This document shows, piece by piece, positions 22,945-36,500 of a stretch of DNA of 64,000 nt (positions are counted from its first letter, which is position 1; the number at the start of each line of letters is the position of its first letter). The notes beneath the pieces were generated by a model. It was not told the DNA's origin and did not search any database. It saw only the letters and a program-made list of their open reading frames with translations. This DNA comes from Smallanthus sonchifolius (lineage: Eukaryota > Streptophyta > Magnoliopsida > Asterales > Asteraceae). Location: contig CM042034.1 in the NCBI GenBank assembly GCA_023525975.1, positions 65,407,279 through 65,471,278 on the forward strand. The letters run 5' to 3'. Both the position numbers and the translations under genes were made by a program.

Positions 22945-24160
22945 TTACTGAAAGTTTATCATTCCAAGCATCTCCACCAGTTGGGCAAATCTGGTAGAGT
23001 CAAAAGCCTTTGTGAAGATGTCTGCGATTTGCTTGTCGGTTTTGACTTCAACGATTTGAATTTGTTTCTTTTCAACACAATCACGGATAAAATGATGTTT
23101 GATCTCGATGTGTTTGGTTTTGGAATGCTGAACTAGGTTTTTGGTGATATGGGGAACTTCAGTGTTGTCACAAAGAATGGGTGTCTTATGGAATGTGATC
23201 CCATAGTCAAGCATCTGATGGTGTATCCATCTGACTTGTGAACAACAAAGGGCGGCGACAATGTATTCGGCTTCGATGGTGGATTGGGAAACAGTGGATT
23301 GTTTCTTACATTGCCATAAGACAAGGCGGTTGCCAAGGAACTGATAACATCCAGAAGTGGATTTGCGGTCTAAGTTTCATCCCCCGTAGTCTGAATCTGA
23401 ATAGGCCACAAGATCAAACAAGTCATTCTTAGGATACCAAAGACCCAATTTTGGCTTATACTTTAAATAACGCAAAATACGTTTGACAGCAGATAAATGA
23501 GAGAGTTTAGGATTAGCCTAAAAACGTGCACACAAGCATACTACAAACATGATGTCGGGTCTGCTAGCAGTGAGATACATGAGAGATCCTATCATAGAGC
23601 GATAAAGGTGCTGATCAACGCTTTCACCATCCAAATCCGAAGACAGGCAATGTCGAACTTCCACGAGAGTTTTGACTGGATGAGAGTAAGTCATTTTGAA
23701 CTTGGTTAGGATTTCTTTCACATATTTTTCTTGATGAATGAGAATTCTTGACTCGGACTGATCAACTTGCAATGCCAATAATAACTTCATTTCTCCCATA
23801 GAGCTCATTTCAAACTTAGAATGCATCACTTCTTTGAATTCTTTGCACAAACGAGTATTTGTGGATCCAAAGATGATATCGTCCACATAAATTTGCACCA
23901 TGATTGTATCCTTTCCATCCTTTCGTTTAAACAAATTTTGGTTAATCGCTCCTCGTGTGAAACCATTGTCAAGCAGATGTTTTGATAACTTTTCATACCA
24001 CGCACGAGGTGCTTGGTGAAGACCATACAATGCCTTGTCTAACTTGTAGACATGGTCTGGAAAGTTAGGATCAACGAAACCCGGTGGCTGCTTGACATAA
24101 AGTTTCTCTTGAACTTTTCCATACAGAAATGCGCTTTTGACATCCATTTGATGAACAGCT
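22945..24160 (-). pseudogene. Copia reverse transcriptase (C-part) and RNase H
   Basis: The frame 23518-24147 contains the copia RT palm: VKSAFLYGKVQEKLYVKQPPGF, then YGLHQAPRAWYEKL, then the catalytic IYVDDIIFGST with both aspartates intact, then KFEMSSMGEMK and YRSMIGSLMYLTASRPDI. A stop at 23518 and later shifts interrupt RNase H, whose C-terminal part (22945-23214: KTKHIEIKHHFIRDCVE, then KTDKQIADIFTKA) is clear. The N-terminal part of RT lies at 40263-40500, beyond the 16-kb insertion. This enzyme would copy element RNA into DNA in cytoplasmic particles. Confidence 0.88.
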
Positions 24161-24281
24161 GTAACATCCCAAAAATAGTAAATAAATAAATAATAACACG
24201 ATCGAGATTATTATTGCCAAAGAAACGAAAGAAAAATGGATGGGCTTGGGTTCGGCTCGAACGGGCCGAAGAAAGCCCAGC

Positions 24282-24289
24282 TATATAAA
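24282..24289 (+). promoter_or_regulatory. TATA box of LTR 1
   Basis: CTATATAAAGGAC, preceded by a GC-rich palindromic stretch (GGGCTT to AAGCCC, 24242-24279). The same motif lies at 31285-31294 in LTR 2 and 38317-38326 in LTR 3. Confidence 0.7.
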
Positions 24290-24664
24290 GGACATGGGCT
24301 GCCATAATTCATTTCTTTTCACCACTTGCAATTCTAGAGAGAGAAAGGGGAGCTCGGTTCTAGAGAGAGAAAGTGACGGATCGACTCGAGAATTCAGGAG
24401 AACGTTGCTATTGTGCTCGTGATCATCTTCTCTGAATCATAACTCCAATCCAGGTAAGCGTTCGATCATAATCTGAGTTTTTATGATTATTTTAGGATTT
24501 TCGGTTTTAGCTAAATAGGTGAAGTTTTTATGGATGAAACTTGAAAATGAACAAAGATCTAGCATCTAGAATAAAAACCGAACGTTCTGATCAAAGAATA
24601 TTTAGATATTGACATGATCAGACCCGCATGCAAAAAGTTAGGGTTCTTGCGCATGAATCAGATC

Positions 24665-24910
24665 CTGCGTACGCAAGAAGAAGGGTTCTGCGTACCTATC
24701 AAGTATGCATGAAGTAAAGTCTGCGTACTTACCAAGTGCGCATGAAGTATAGTCTGCGTACTTACCAAGGGCGCATGAAGTAAAGTCTGCGTACTTACCA
24801 AGTGCGCATGAAGTAAAGTCTGCGTACTTACCAAGTGCGCATGAAGTAAAGTCTGCGTACTTGTCAAGTACGCATGACCAAGGCCCTGTGCACTTGCTAA
24901 GTGCGCAAGC
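24665..24910. repeat. 33-bp tandem hairpin repeat in LTR 1
   Basis: Seven units plus one collapsed unit, each with a stem of type GCGTACTT / AAGTACGC (or AAGTGCGC) around a 3-base loop; the perfect copy is 24855-24873. The array is open on both strands because the unit is a multiple of three, which gives spurious 11-residue repeat proteins. Confidence 0.85.
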
Positions 24911-26204
24911 ATCAGAATGGTTAAGTAAAGTCAGTATGTTTAGAATGATTAAACTGTTAGAGTCGAGATTAGGTCTGATGTGTATTTAACTACTCAATTC
25001 AGATCAGAAGTGACATTGTTGGACCTTTGTTTAGGACAACCTAGAGAAGCTTATCAGGTGAGTTCTATGTGCCCCCTTCTATGTTATGTGCAAACCTTAT
25101 TAAATATTTTGGGGCTGAAATGTATACACTAAATGAATAAATGATATGAATGCAAATGTGATCATACGTGACGTACTAATATATATATTTATATATATAT
25201 ATATGAGAAAGAAATATAAACAAAGAATGAAACGTATGTTTACAAAGAATGAAGGAAATAATGGTATAACGTAAATAAATGAAATATTGCTTTATAATTA
25301 TTTATATTGCATGTTATGAATGTATGTATACGTTATGGACGGAAACGAAGCTAACGGCTACTTCTGTAGACGGACGACCACGTGACTATTTTGCAACCGG
25401 GAAAGAAACGTTCCTTCGCAAGCTAGGACGTATAAAAAGCATAAAAGGGCGGTCGAAGTAAATGCTAAAATAGTATAACGGTTGCGTAAACAATAGTTCG
25501 CGTGGGAAACGGATGCCTTATGACAGACGGGCGAATATGACGGACTACGACGGTAGGACGGGTAAGACGGACGACCAAAGGTTGGCCGGGCCAAAGTTAA
25601 GGCGGACGGTTTCTAGGACCGGACGAGTAAAAGGGCTACGACGGTAGCTCAAGGGCGTATGTCTTTGTGATGTACGTACCGTAAGATGGGTTGATCACCC
25701 TTATGTGTATGACCAATGAATGTTAAGGAAAGAAAAGGTGAATACATATCTATGTAATCACATAAGAATGAAGAAAGAAAAGGTGAATACATATCTATGT
25801 AATCACATAAGAATGAAGAAAGAAAAGTAAAAGCTATGAATACGTATTTGTAGAAATGTATGTATATAATTATGTATACTTATAACGAAAAGAATGATCA
25901 TACTTAATAGTTTTAAACTAGAACTCACCAGCGTTAGCTGACTTTTAGTATACATTTCAGGTACAGAAAGGAAGGGTCGTGCGAAGGCGTGAAGGTTACC
26001 CAGCACAAGACTGACATCCCATATTTATATATGTTCAGACAAATGTTTTGTACTTAATTTTAAAGACTTCCGCTGTTATGTCATGTCATGTTACGTTATG
26101 TAATGAATGAATTCGAATGTTTTAAATTTAAGCTCAATGATTATGACTATGTTTATGAGTAAATCCAACAAGTGAGGTCACCCGGGAAAAGGGGCCTGAC
26201 AAGT

Positions 26205-26216
26205 TGGTATCAGAGC
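26205..26216 (+). promoter_or_regulatory. Primer-binding site, initiator tRNA-Met type (copy 1)
   Basis: TGGTATCAGAGC, three bases after the LTR end, complementary to the 3' end of plant initiator tRNA-Met. The leader 26217-26556 is non-coding. Confidence 0.9.
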
Positions 26217-26556
26217 AATAGTTTGAGAGATTCAGACATCCCTAAATGTCTGGACTCAAACTGATTATGGGACCAACGCACGGATGTCAGTCATGGGTAA
26301 CCAACGCCAACGCCAGCACGATAAGTAAGTATTGAAGTTAATGCACTTGGATAAGAATAGATACCTTAACTTAGAACAAATAGATGTCAATGTCACAACC
26401 GACTTGAAGAGTTTTGAACCCAAAAAGCAATGTAAATTAGTAATCACAAACCGGTCACTGTAATTAATAATTTACCTTGCTCGTACTATTCCAAACTATG
26501 ATCTGAAGAAATGACATTGATGTATTCCCTTTATAACTATCAGGAAACTAAGAACT

Positions 26557-29500
26557 ATGGCTGGTGGAGGAAGGACAGGACGCCGAGGCGGTCGCACTGG
26601 CCGATTAGGTAGACCTCCGTTGAACCAAAGATTTGAAGAAGAAGAGAGTGTGCACGCAGAACACACCGAAAGTGTGCACGAAATAGAAGTGACCCCAACT
26701 AGGGACGACAATCCTGGGCCTATACAGTTGGAACCTGAAGTCAGGGATGCTATAGCCCGTGAAGTTGTGCTCACTCCGAAGAACATATTGCCTGACCTAC
26801 TATCTGAGGCACTAAAGAAAAGCAAAGAAGAGGATGAAGGGAACAATGAAGAGAAAATTTATGACAGTGACGGGGATGAAGTAAGAGTGGCATCAAGCAA
26901 TCGTGGGTGTACTTACAAAGATTTCAAGGATGGAGACCCACCCAAGTTCGATGGGAGCAAGGATTCAGTGGCAACGCTCGAATGGATTGAGAGGATGAAC
27001 GCTGTAATTAACATCAGCGAGTGTCGACCGGACCAGGCGGTTAAATATGTTGCTCATTCTTTCACCAACCAAGCACTAGGTTGGTGGAGGAACATTCAGA
27101 GAACAAAGTCGCCAAACGCTATCACCAGAATGACATGGGAAGACCTGAAGAAGCTTATAATTCAAAAGTTCTGTCCCCAGAACGAAATTGATCGAGTGGA
27201 AAATGAATTCCTAAACTTTAAGGCGGGCAACAAGACGCACCGCTAGTATACCTCTAGATTCAATGAGCTAGCTCAACTGGTACCCCACCTGGTGGTGACA
27301 GAAGGGCGAATGATCAAGTATTATGTGAAGGGCCTACCTCAAAGGGTCCGTGTCCACGTGAAAGCCAACCTACCCTCGACCTTCGAGTCGGTAGTGAATC
27401 TAAGCGGAATCGTCTACGTCGATTATGCCAATGAGGACCCACCAACAGAGACCCAAAAGAGAAAGTGGGAGAACTCGTCTAGAGGCACCGGAAGACGGAA
27501 CGTAACAACTGAAACTAAGAAGCCAAGGTCGGATGAATATGAAACATGCAAGAAATATGGAAGGCAACATCTTGGCGAATGTAAAATCGGCACCGCCACA
27601 TGCTATAAGTGCGGGAAGCTGGGGCACTTCTCTCGAGAATGTGTAAGAAAATTCAAGTGCCAAGTATGTGGATTGTTTGAACATCTAACAAAGAACTACA
27701 GGAAGGTCGGCCAATCTGGTTCGGGAAAAGAGAGGGAAAAGGAACAGCCGCAGGCTAGGACTCGAGCGTACGCCCTAACTGAGGAGGAAGCAAGGGGAAA
27801 CCCTGATGTTGTGTCAGGTACATTCCTAGTTAATAAAGAACATGCTGCTATTTTATTTGACTCTGGTGCTGGTAAAAGTTTTATATCCAATGCATTTAGT
27901 CGTAAACTAGGATGCACTATCAACACCACAGTAAAGGCTTTTAGCGTACAAACTGCCGTTGGTAAAAATTCGGCAGTATTTCAAGTAACAGAGGATTGCA
28001 TCATAGAAATAGAGGGTCATAAGTTCCCTTCTAGATTATTCCTTCTTACCTTAGGAGGATTCGATATAGTATTGGGTATGGATTGGCTAGCTGTCAACGA
28101 AGCTCAAATCATATGTAAACGTAAGAGGATACACCTCAAAGCTCCTAGCGGCAGTCCAATTACGGTTTATGGGGATTGGAATTGCATGATGCCGAAAATC
28201 ATCTCGATGATCAAGGCCGAAAGTTACATGAGGCGCGGTTGCGAAGCTTATTTGGCATATGTTATTGATGATAGAATGAAAATGAATGAACTCAAGAAAG
28301 TACCCGTGGTGTGCAACTTTCCGGAAGTATTCCCTGAGGATCTACTTGGGTTACCACTCGATCGGGAAATAGAATTTCAGATTGACTTATTGCCAGGAGC
28401 TGAGCCCGTTGCCAAAGACCCCTACGGATTGGCGCCGTCAGAAATGAAAGAATTGATGTCTCAATTAGAGGAACTAACAGAAAAGGGATTTATTAGACCG
28501 AGGATCTCACCGTGAGGCGCTCCGGTACTATTTGTAAAGAAGAAGGACGGCAGCATGCGCATGAGCATTGACTACCGCGAGTTGAACAAGAGGACAGTAA
28601 AGAAAAAATACCCACTGCCTAGAATAGACGACCTTTTTGATCAATTGCAAGGTGCGAGTTGGTTCTCAAAGATCGATCTTAGGTCGGGTTACCATCAGTT
28701 GAAAGTAAGAGAAGAAGACGTACCAAAGACCGCGTTTCACACGCGTTATGGGCATTATGAGTTTCTCGTGATGTCCTTCGGATTGACCAACGCACCAGAA
28801 GCGTTCATGGATTTGATGAATAGAGTATGTCGACCAATGTTGGATCGATCGGTGATAGTTTTTATAGAAGACATACTGGTATATTCGAAAAGCGAGGGTG
28901 ATCACCACTGTCACCTAAGAGAGGTTCTGGAGGTGCTAAAGCAGGAAAAGTTGTACGCAAAATTCGCCAAATGCGCGTTCTGGCTTAGGGAAGTCCAATT
29001 CCTAGGTCATGTAATAAACCCAAACGGCATTATGGTGGATCCTGCAAAGATCGAGACAGTCAAGGAATGGAACATCCCAAAGACACCAACAGAGATACGA
29101 AGCTTTCTGGGATTGGCAGGCTACTATCGAAGGTTCATTCAAGATTTTTCAAGAATGGCCTTGCCACTAACTATGTTGACACGGAAGGAAGTGAAATATG
29201 AATGGGGTCCAACCCAAAACAACGCGTTTGAGGAACTTAAGGCACGATTAACCCAAGCTCCAGTCTTGGCACTACCTGAGGGAAATGAAGACTTAGTAGT
29301 CTACTCTGACGCTTCAGGTCAGGGTTTAGGTTGCGTACTTATACAACGAGGAAAGGTAATTGCCTACGCCTCGCGACAACTAAAGATTCACGAGGTTAAC
29401 TACCCAACACAAGATCTGGAGTTAGCTGCAGTAGTTTTCGCGTTGAAAATATGGAGACACTATCTGTATGGAGTTAAATGCACCATTTACTTCGATCACA

Positions 29501-31125
29501 AAAGCCTGAAGTACTTTTTCGAGCAAAAGGAATTAAACATGAGACAAAGGAGATGGTTAGAGCTACTGAAAGACTATGACTGTGAGATATTGTACCATCC
29601 AGGCAAAGCAAACGTGGTGGCTGACGCTTTAAGCAGAAAGGAAGAATCGGCGCCTATCCGAATCAAAGCGTGTCAGCTAATTATAACGCCATATTTGATG
29701 GGTGAAATATCAAAGGCACAAGATGAAGCACTATCAGAAAGAAATATTAAATGGGAAAGAATAGTAGGACAACAAGGGAATTTGGATGCAAATGCATACG
29801 GTGTACGAACTAGGTTTGGCCGAATGTGGATACCTAATATTGGAGAGCTTAGAGCCAAAATACTCGATGAGGCCCATAACTCTCGCTATTCTATCCACCC
29901 CGGGACAAACAAAATGTATCAAGACTTGAAGAAGGAGTACTGGTGGCCTGGCATGAAGAATGATGTGACAGAGTACGTGAGCAAGTGCCTAACGTGTTCT
30001 CTAGTTAAGGCCGAGCACCAGAAACCATGCGGTAAAATGCAACCTCTACCAATACCGGAATGGAAGTGGGAGGGGATCACGATGGACTTCATTACCAAGC
30101 TACCGCGAACAGCTAAAGGCAATGATACCATTTGGGTGATCGTCGACCGCTTGACGAAAAGTGCTCACTTCTTTCCAATACGTGAGACTTCTTCGTCAGA
30201 AAGACTAGCAGAAGTATTTATCAAGGAAATTGTAAGCTGACATGGTATGCCGCTGTCGATTGTGTCCGACAGGGATACTAGATTTACATCAAGGTTTTGG
30301 AAGTAATTCAATGAAGCGATGGGCACTAGATTGAACATCAGCACCGCTTACCACCCCCAAACCGATGGACAATCGGAAAGGACCATTCAGACCTTGGAGG
30401 ACATGCTCCGGGCCTGTATCATTGACTTCGGTGGGAGCTGGGACAACCATCTACCATTGGCAGAATTTTCATATAACAACAGCTATCATTCGACTATTGG
30501 CATGCCGCCATTCGAAATGTTGTATGGGAGGAAATGTAGGACCCCGGTTTGTTGGGGGGAAATTGGACAGAAGGATTTTGCAAGTCTTGAAGTGGTCAAA
30601 GCTACTTCAGAGAAATTTGATCAAATCAAAGCTCGAATGAAAACCGCAAAAGACAGACAGAAATCATACGCGGATAAGAGAAGGGGGAATTTAGAGTTTC
30701 AAGTAGGGGACATGGTACTGTTAAAGGTATCACCATGGAAAGGAATCATCCGATTCAGAAAACGTGGCAAACTAAGTCCAAGGTTTGTCGGACCTTTTAA
30801 GATCTTAGCGAGAGTGGGTCAAGTTGCTTACAGACTCGACCTACCTGATGCGCTTAGCGAAATACACCCTACGTTCCACGTGTCGCACTTACGCAAGTGT
30901 CTAGCTGACGAAACGGCTCACATACCTTACGATGAGATCGAGGTGGATAACACTCTGAATTATGTCGAGGAACCAGTAGCCATCCTTGACCGATCTGAGA
31001 AGCGACTACGCAACAAGTCAATCCCATTGGTCAAAGTTCAATGGAAGCATAGAAAGGGATCGGAATCTACATGGGAGAAAGAAGACGAGATACGGGAACT
31101 ATGCCCTCAGTTGTTTAACGTATAA
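26557..31125 (+). pseudogene. Chromovirus gag-pol polyprotein, copy 1, four in-frame stops
   Basis: One frame of 1523 codons from ATG 26557, broken by TAG 27244, TGA 28513, TGA 30238 and TAA 30304, with no frameshift. Gag core is at about residues 125-260 and zinc knuckles at about 350-385; the second knuckle has lost its last cysteine (Tyr). Protease is DSGAGKSFIS near 430. RT begins near 650, but the catalytic motif reads FIEDIL, so the first aspartate (28867) is Glu. RNase H (YSDASGQGLG) is near 915. Integrase has an HHCC finger (29876-30000) and D, D, E residues at about 30084, 30269 and 30376. A chromodomain-like end (PVAILDRSEK, then VKVQWKHRKG, STWEKEDEIR) closes it. Such integrases target heterochromatin. 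Confidence 0.92.
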
Positions 31126-31128
31126 TTG

Positions 31129-31164
31129 GTTTCGAGGACGAAACCTTCCTAAGGGGGGTAGACT
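31129..31164 (+). promoter_or_regulatory. Pre-LTR hairpin and polypurine tract, copy 1
   Basis: GGTTTCG and CGAAACC arms around AGGA are followed by CCTTCCTAAGGGGGGTAGACT just before LTR 2. The tract AAGGGGGG is the plus-strand primer. Copy 2 has a shorter tract (AGGGGG, 38184-38189). Confidence 0.8.
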
Positions 31165-33236
31165 TGTAACATCCCAAAAATAGTAAATAAATAAATAATA
31201 ACACGATCGAGATTATTATTGTCAAAGAAACGAAAGAAAAATGGTTGGGCTTGGGTTTGGATCGAACGGGCCGAAGGAAGCCCAGCTATATAAAGGACAT
31301 GGGCTGCCACAATTCATTTCTTTTCACCACTTGCAATTCTAGAGAGAGAAAGGGGAGCTCGGTTCTAGAGAGAGAAAGTGACGGATCGACACGGGAATTC
31401 AGGAGAACGTTGCTACTGTGCTCGTGATCATCTTCTCTGAATCATAACTCCAATCCAGGTAAGCGTTCGATCATAATATGAGTTTTTATGATTATTTTAG
31501 GATTTTTGGTTTTAGCTAAATAGGTGAAGTTTTTATGGATGAAACTTGAAAATGAACAAAGATCTAGCATCTAGAATAAAAACCAAACGTTCTGATCAAA
31601 GAAAATTTAGATATTGACATGATCAGACCCGCATGTAAAAAGTTAGGGTTCTTGCGCCTGAATCAGATCCTGCGTACTTATCAAGTACGCAGGAAGAAGG
31701 GTTCTGCGTACTTATCAAGTACGCATGAAGTAAAGTCTGCGTACTTACCAAGTGCGCATGAAGTAAAGTGTACGTACTTACCAAGTGCGCATGAAGTAAA
31801 GTCTGCGTACTTACCAAGTGCGCATGAAGTAAAGTGTGCGTACTTACCAAGTGCGCATGAAGTAAAGTCTGCGTACTTACCAAGTGCGCATGAAGTAAAG
31901 TCTGCGTACTTGTCAAGTACGCATGACCAAGGCCCTGCGTACTTGCTAAGTGCGCAAGCATCAGAATGGTTAAGTAAAGTCAGTATGTTTAGAATGATTA
32001 AACCGTTAGAGTCGAGATTAGGTCTGATGTGTATTTAACTACTCAATTCAGATCAGAAGTGACATTGTTGGACCTTTGTTTAGGACAACCTAGAGAAGCT
32101 TATCAGGTGAGTTCTATGTGCCCCCTACTATGTTATGTGCAAACCTTATTAAATATTTTGGGGCTGAAATGTATACACTAAATGAATAAATGATATGAAT
32201 GCTAATGTGATCATACGTGACGTACTAATATATATATATGAGAAAGAATTATAAACAAAGAATGAAACGTATGTTTACAAAGAATGAAGGAAAGAATGGC
32301 ATAACGTAAATAAATGAAATCTTGCTTTATAATTATTTATATTGCTTGTTATGAATGTATGTATATGTTATGGACAGAAACGAAGCTAACGGCTACTTCT
32401 GTAGACGGACGACCACGTGACTACTTTGCAACCGGGAAAGAAAAGTTCCTTCGCAAGCTAGGACGTATAAAAAGCATAAAAGGGCGGTCGAAGTAAATGC
32501 TAAAATAGTATAACGGTTGCGTAAACAATAGTTCACGTGGGAAACGGATGACTTATGGCAGACGGGCGAATATGACGGACTACGACAGTAGGACGGGTAA
32601 GACGGACGGCCGAAGGTTGGCCGGACCAAAGTTAAGGCGGACGGTTTCTAGGACCGGACGAGTAAAAGGGCTACGACGGTAGCTCAAGGGCGTATGTCTT
32701 TGTGATGTACGTACCGTAAGATGGGTTGATCACCCTTATGTGTATGACCAATGAATGTTAAGGAAAGAAAAGGTGAATACATATCTATGTAATCACATAA
32801 GAATGAAGAAAGAAAAGGTGAATACATATCTATGTAATCACATAAGAATGAAGAAAGAAAAGTAAAAGCTATGAATACGTATTTGTAGAAATGTATGTAT
32901 ATAATTATGTATACTTATAACGAAAAGAATGATCATACTTAATAGTTTTAAACTAGAACTCACCAGCGTTAGCTGACTTTTAGTATACATTTCAGGTACA
33001 GAAAGGAAGGGTCGTGCGAAGGCGTGAAGGTTACCCAGCACAAGACTGACATCCCATATTTATATATGTTCAGGCAAATGTTATGTACTTAATTTTAAAG
33101 ACTTCCGCTGTTATGTCATGTCATGTTACATTATGTAATGAATGAATTCGAATGTTTTAAATTTAAGCTCAATGATTATGACTATGTTTATGAGTAAATC
33201 CAACAAGTGAGGTCACCCGGGAAAAGGGGCCTGACA
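31165..33236 (+). repeat. LTR 2 (middle) of the tandem, mosaic
   Basis: 2072 bp with the same ends as LTR 1. It shares variants with LTR 3 in its left part (to about 32320) and with LTR 1 in its right part (from about 32670). TATA box at 31285. It serves as 3' LTR of copy 1 and 5' LTR of copy 2. Confidence 0.92.
31668..31955. repeat. 33-bp tandem hairpin repeat in LTR 2
   Basis: Nine units, the longest array of the three LTRs. The first two have perfect GCGTACTT/AAGTACGC arms; most of the rest have one T-G wobble (AAGTGCGC). Confidence 0.85.
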
Positions 33237-33239
33237 AGT

Positions 33240-33251
33240 TGGTATCAGAGC
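33240..33251 (+). promoter_or_regulatory. Primer-binding site, initiator tRNA-Met type (copy 2)
   Basis: TGGTATCAGAGC just after LTR 2, as in copy 1. The leader to 33591 is non-coding. Confidence 0.9.
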
Positions 33252-33591
33252 AATAGTTTGAGAGATTCAGACATCCCTAAATGTCTGGACTCAAACTGAT
33301 TATGGGACCAACGCACGGATGTCAGTCATGGGTAACCAACGCCAACGCCAGCACGATAAGTAAGTATTGAAGTTAATGCACTTGGATAAGAATAGATACC
33401 TTAACTTAGAACAAATAGATGTCAATGTCACAACCGACTTGAAGAGTTTTGAACCCGAAAAGCAATGTAAATTAGTAATCACAAACCGGTCACTGTAATT
33501 AATAATTTACCTTGCTCGTACTATTCCAAACTATGATCTGAAGAAATGACATTGATGTATTCCCTTTATAACTATCAGGAAACTAAGAACT

Positions 33592-36500
33592 ATGGCTGGT
33601 GGAGGAAGGACAGGACGCCGAGGCGGTCGCACTGGCCGAGTAGGTATACCTCCGTTGAACCAAAGATTTGAAGAAGAAGAGAGTGTGCACGTAGAACACA
33701 CCGAAAGTGTGCACGAAACAGAAGTGACCCCAACTAGGGACGACAATCCAGGGCCTATACAGTTGGAACCTGAAGTCAGGGATGCTATAGCCCGTGAAGT
33801 TGTGCTCACTCTGAAGAACATATTGCCTGACCTACTATCTGAGGCACTAAAGAAAAGCAAAGAAGAGGATGAAGGGAATAATGAAGAGAAAATTTATGAC
33901 AGTGACGGGGATGAAGTAAGAGTGGCATCAAGAAATCGTGGGTGTACTTACAAAGGTTTCAAGGATGGAGACCCACCCAAGTTCGTTGGGAGCAAGGATT
34001 CAGTGGCAACGCTCGAATGGATTGAGAGGATGAATGCTGTAATTAACATCAGCGAGTGTCGACCGGACCAGGCGGTTAAATATGTTGCTCATTCTTTCCC
34101 CAACGAAGCACTAGGTTGGTGGAGGAACATTCAGAGAACAAAGTCGCCAAACGCTATCGCCAGAATGACATGGGAAGACCTGAAGAAGCTTATAATTCAA
34201 AAGTTATGTCCCCAGAACGAAATTGATTGAGTGGAAAACGAATTCCTAAACTTTAAGGCGGGCAACAAGACGCACCGCCAGTATACCTCTAGATTTAATG
34301 TGCTAGCTCAACTGGTACCCCACCTGGTGGAGACAGAAGGGCGAATGATCAAGTATTATGTGAAGGGCCTACATCAAAGGGTCCGTGTCCACGTGAAAGC
34401 CAACCTACCCTCGACCTTCGAGTCGGTAGTGAATCTGAGCGGAATCGTCTACGACGATTATGCCAATGAGGACCCACCAACAGAGACCCAAAAGAGAAAG
34501 TGGGAGAACCCGTCTAGAGGCACCAGAAGAGGGAACGTAACAACTGAAACTAAGAAGCCAAGGTCGGATGAATATTAAACATGCAAGAAATGTGGAAGGC
34601 AACATCTTGGCGAATGTAAAATCGGCACCACCACATGCTATAAGTGCGTAAGCCGGGGCACTTCTCTCGAGAATGTGTAAGAAATGTCAAGTGCCAAGTA
34701 TGTGGATTGTTTGGACATCTGACAAAGAACTGCAGGAAGGCCGGCCAATCTGGTTCGGGAAAAGAGAGGGAAAAGGAACAGCCGCAGGCTAGGACTCGAG
34801 CCTACGCCCTGACTGAGGAGGAAGCAAGGGGAAACCCTGATGTTGTGTCAGGTACATTCCTTGTTAATAACGAACATGCTGCTATTTTCTTTGACTCTGG
34901 TGCTGGTAAAAGTTTTATATCCAATGCATTTAGTCGTAAACTAGGATGCACTATCAACACCATAGTAAAGGCTTTTAGCGTACAAACTGCCGTTGGTAAA
35001 AATTCGGCAGTATTTCAAGTAACAGAGGATTGCATCATAGAAATAGAGGGTCATAAGTTCCCTTCTAGATTATTCCTTCTTACCTTAGGAGGATTCGATA
35101 TAGTATTGGGTATGGATTGGCTAGCTGCCAACGAAGCTCAAATCATATGTAAACGTAAGAGGATACACCTCAAAGCTCCTAGCGTCAGTCCAATTACGGT
35201 TTATGGGTATTGGAATTGAACGATGCCGAACATCATCTCGATGATCAAGGCCGAAAGTTACATGAGGCGCGGTTGCGAAGCTTATTTGGCATATGTTATT
35301 GATGATAGAATGAAAATGAATGAACTCAATAAAGTACCCGTGGTGTGCAACTTTCCGGAAGTATTCCCTGAGGATCTACCTGGGTTACCACCCGATCGGG
35401 AAATAGAATTTCAGATTGACTTATTGCCAGGAGCTGAGCCCGTTGCCAAAGCCCCCTACGGATTGGCTCCGTCAGAAATGAAAGAATTGATGTCTCAACT
35501 AAAGGAACTAACAGAAAAGGGATTATTAGACCGAGCATCTCACCGTGGGGCAATCCGGTACTATTTGTAAAGAAGAAGGACGGCAGCATGCGCATGTGCA
35601 TTGACTACTGCGAGTTGAACAAGAGGACAGTAAAGAAAAAATACCCATTGCCTAGAATAGACGACCTTTTTGATCAACTGCAAGGTGCGAGTTGGTTCTC
35701 AAAGATCGATCTTAGGTCGGGTTACCATCAGTTGAAAGTAAGAGAAGAAGACGTACCAAAGACCGCGTTTCGCACGCGTTATGGGCATTATGAGTTTCTC
35801 GTGATGTCCTTCGGATTGACCAACGCACCAGAAGCGTTCATGGATTTGATGAATAGAGTATGTCGACCAATGTTGGATCGATCGGTGATAGTTTTTATAG
35901 ATGACATACTGGTATATTCGAAAAGCGAGGGTGATCACCACTGTCACCTAAGAGAGGTTCTGGAGGTGCTAAAGCAGGAAAAGTTGTACGCAAAATTCGC
36001 CAAATGCGCGTTCTGGCTTAGGGAAGTCCAATTCCTAGGTCATGTAATAAACCCAAACGGCATTATGGTGGATCCTGCAAAGATCGAGACAGTTAAGGAA
36101 TGGAACATCCCAAAGACACCAACAGAGATACGAAGCTTTCTGGGATTGGCAGGCTACTATCGAAGGTTCATTCAAGATTTTTCAAGAATAGCCTTGCCAC
36201 TAACTATGTTGACACGAAAGGAAGTGAAATATGAATGGGGTCCAACCCAAAACAACGCGTTTGAGGAACTTAAGGCACGATTAACCCAAGCTCCAGTCTT
36301 GGCACTACCTGAGGGAAATGAAGACTTAGTAGTCTACTCTGACGCTTCAGGTCAGGGTTTAGGTTGCGTACTTATACAACGAGGAAAGGTAATTGCCTAC
36401 GCCTCGCGACAACTAAAGATTCACGAGGTTAACTACCCAACACAAGATCTGGAGTTAGCTGCAGTAGTTTTCGCGTTGAAAATATGGAGACACTATCTGT

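Larger units (their letters stand above)
24161..26201 (+). repeat. LTR 1 (left) of the chromovirus tandem
   Basis: Begins TGTAACATCC and ends GGCCTGACA; 2041 bp. It contains a TATA box at 24282, a reduced 33-bp hairpin array (24665-24910), an AT run near 25180-25204, and two copies of a 45-bp unit (25731-25828). Confidence 0.92.

Noticed and set aside
24240..24422. 60-codon plus frame repeated in each chromovirus LTR (also 31245, 38276)
   Set aside because: Lies over the TATA box and leader; repeated because the LTR is repeated.
31619..32038. Plus-strand repeat protein with 11-residue units (YLPSAHEVKSA type)
   Set aside because: Product of the 33-bp hairpin array in the LTR, open on both strands; not a gene. 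Same for 24658-24912 and 38654-38895.
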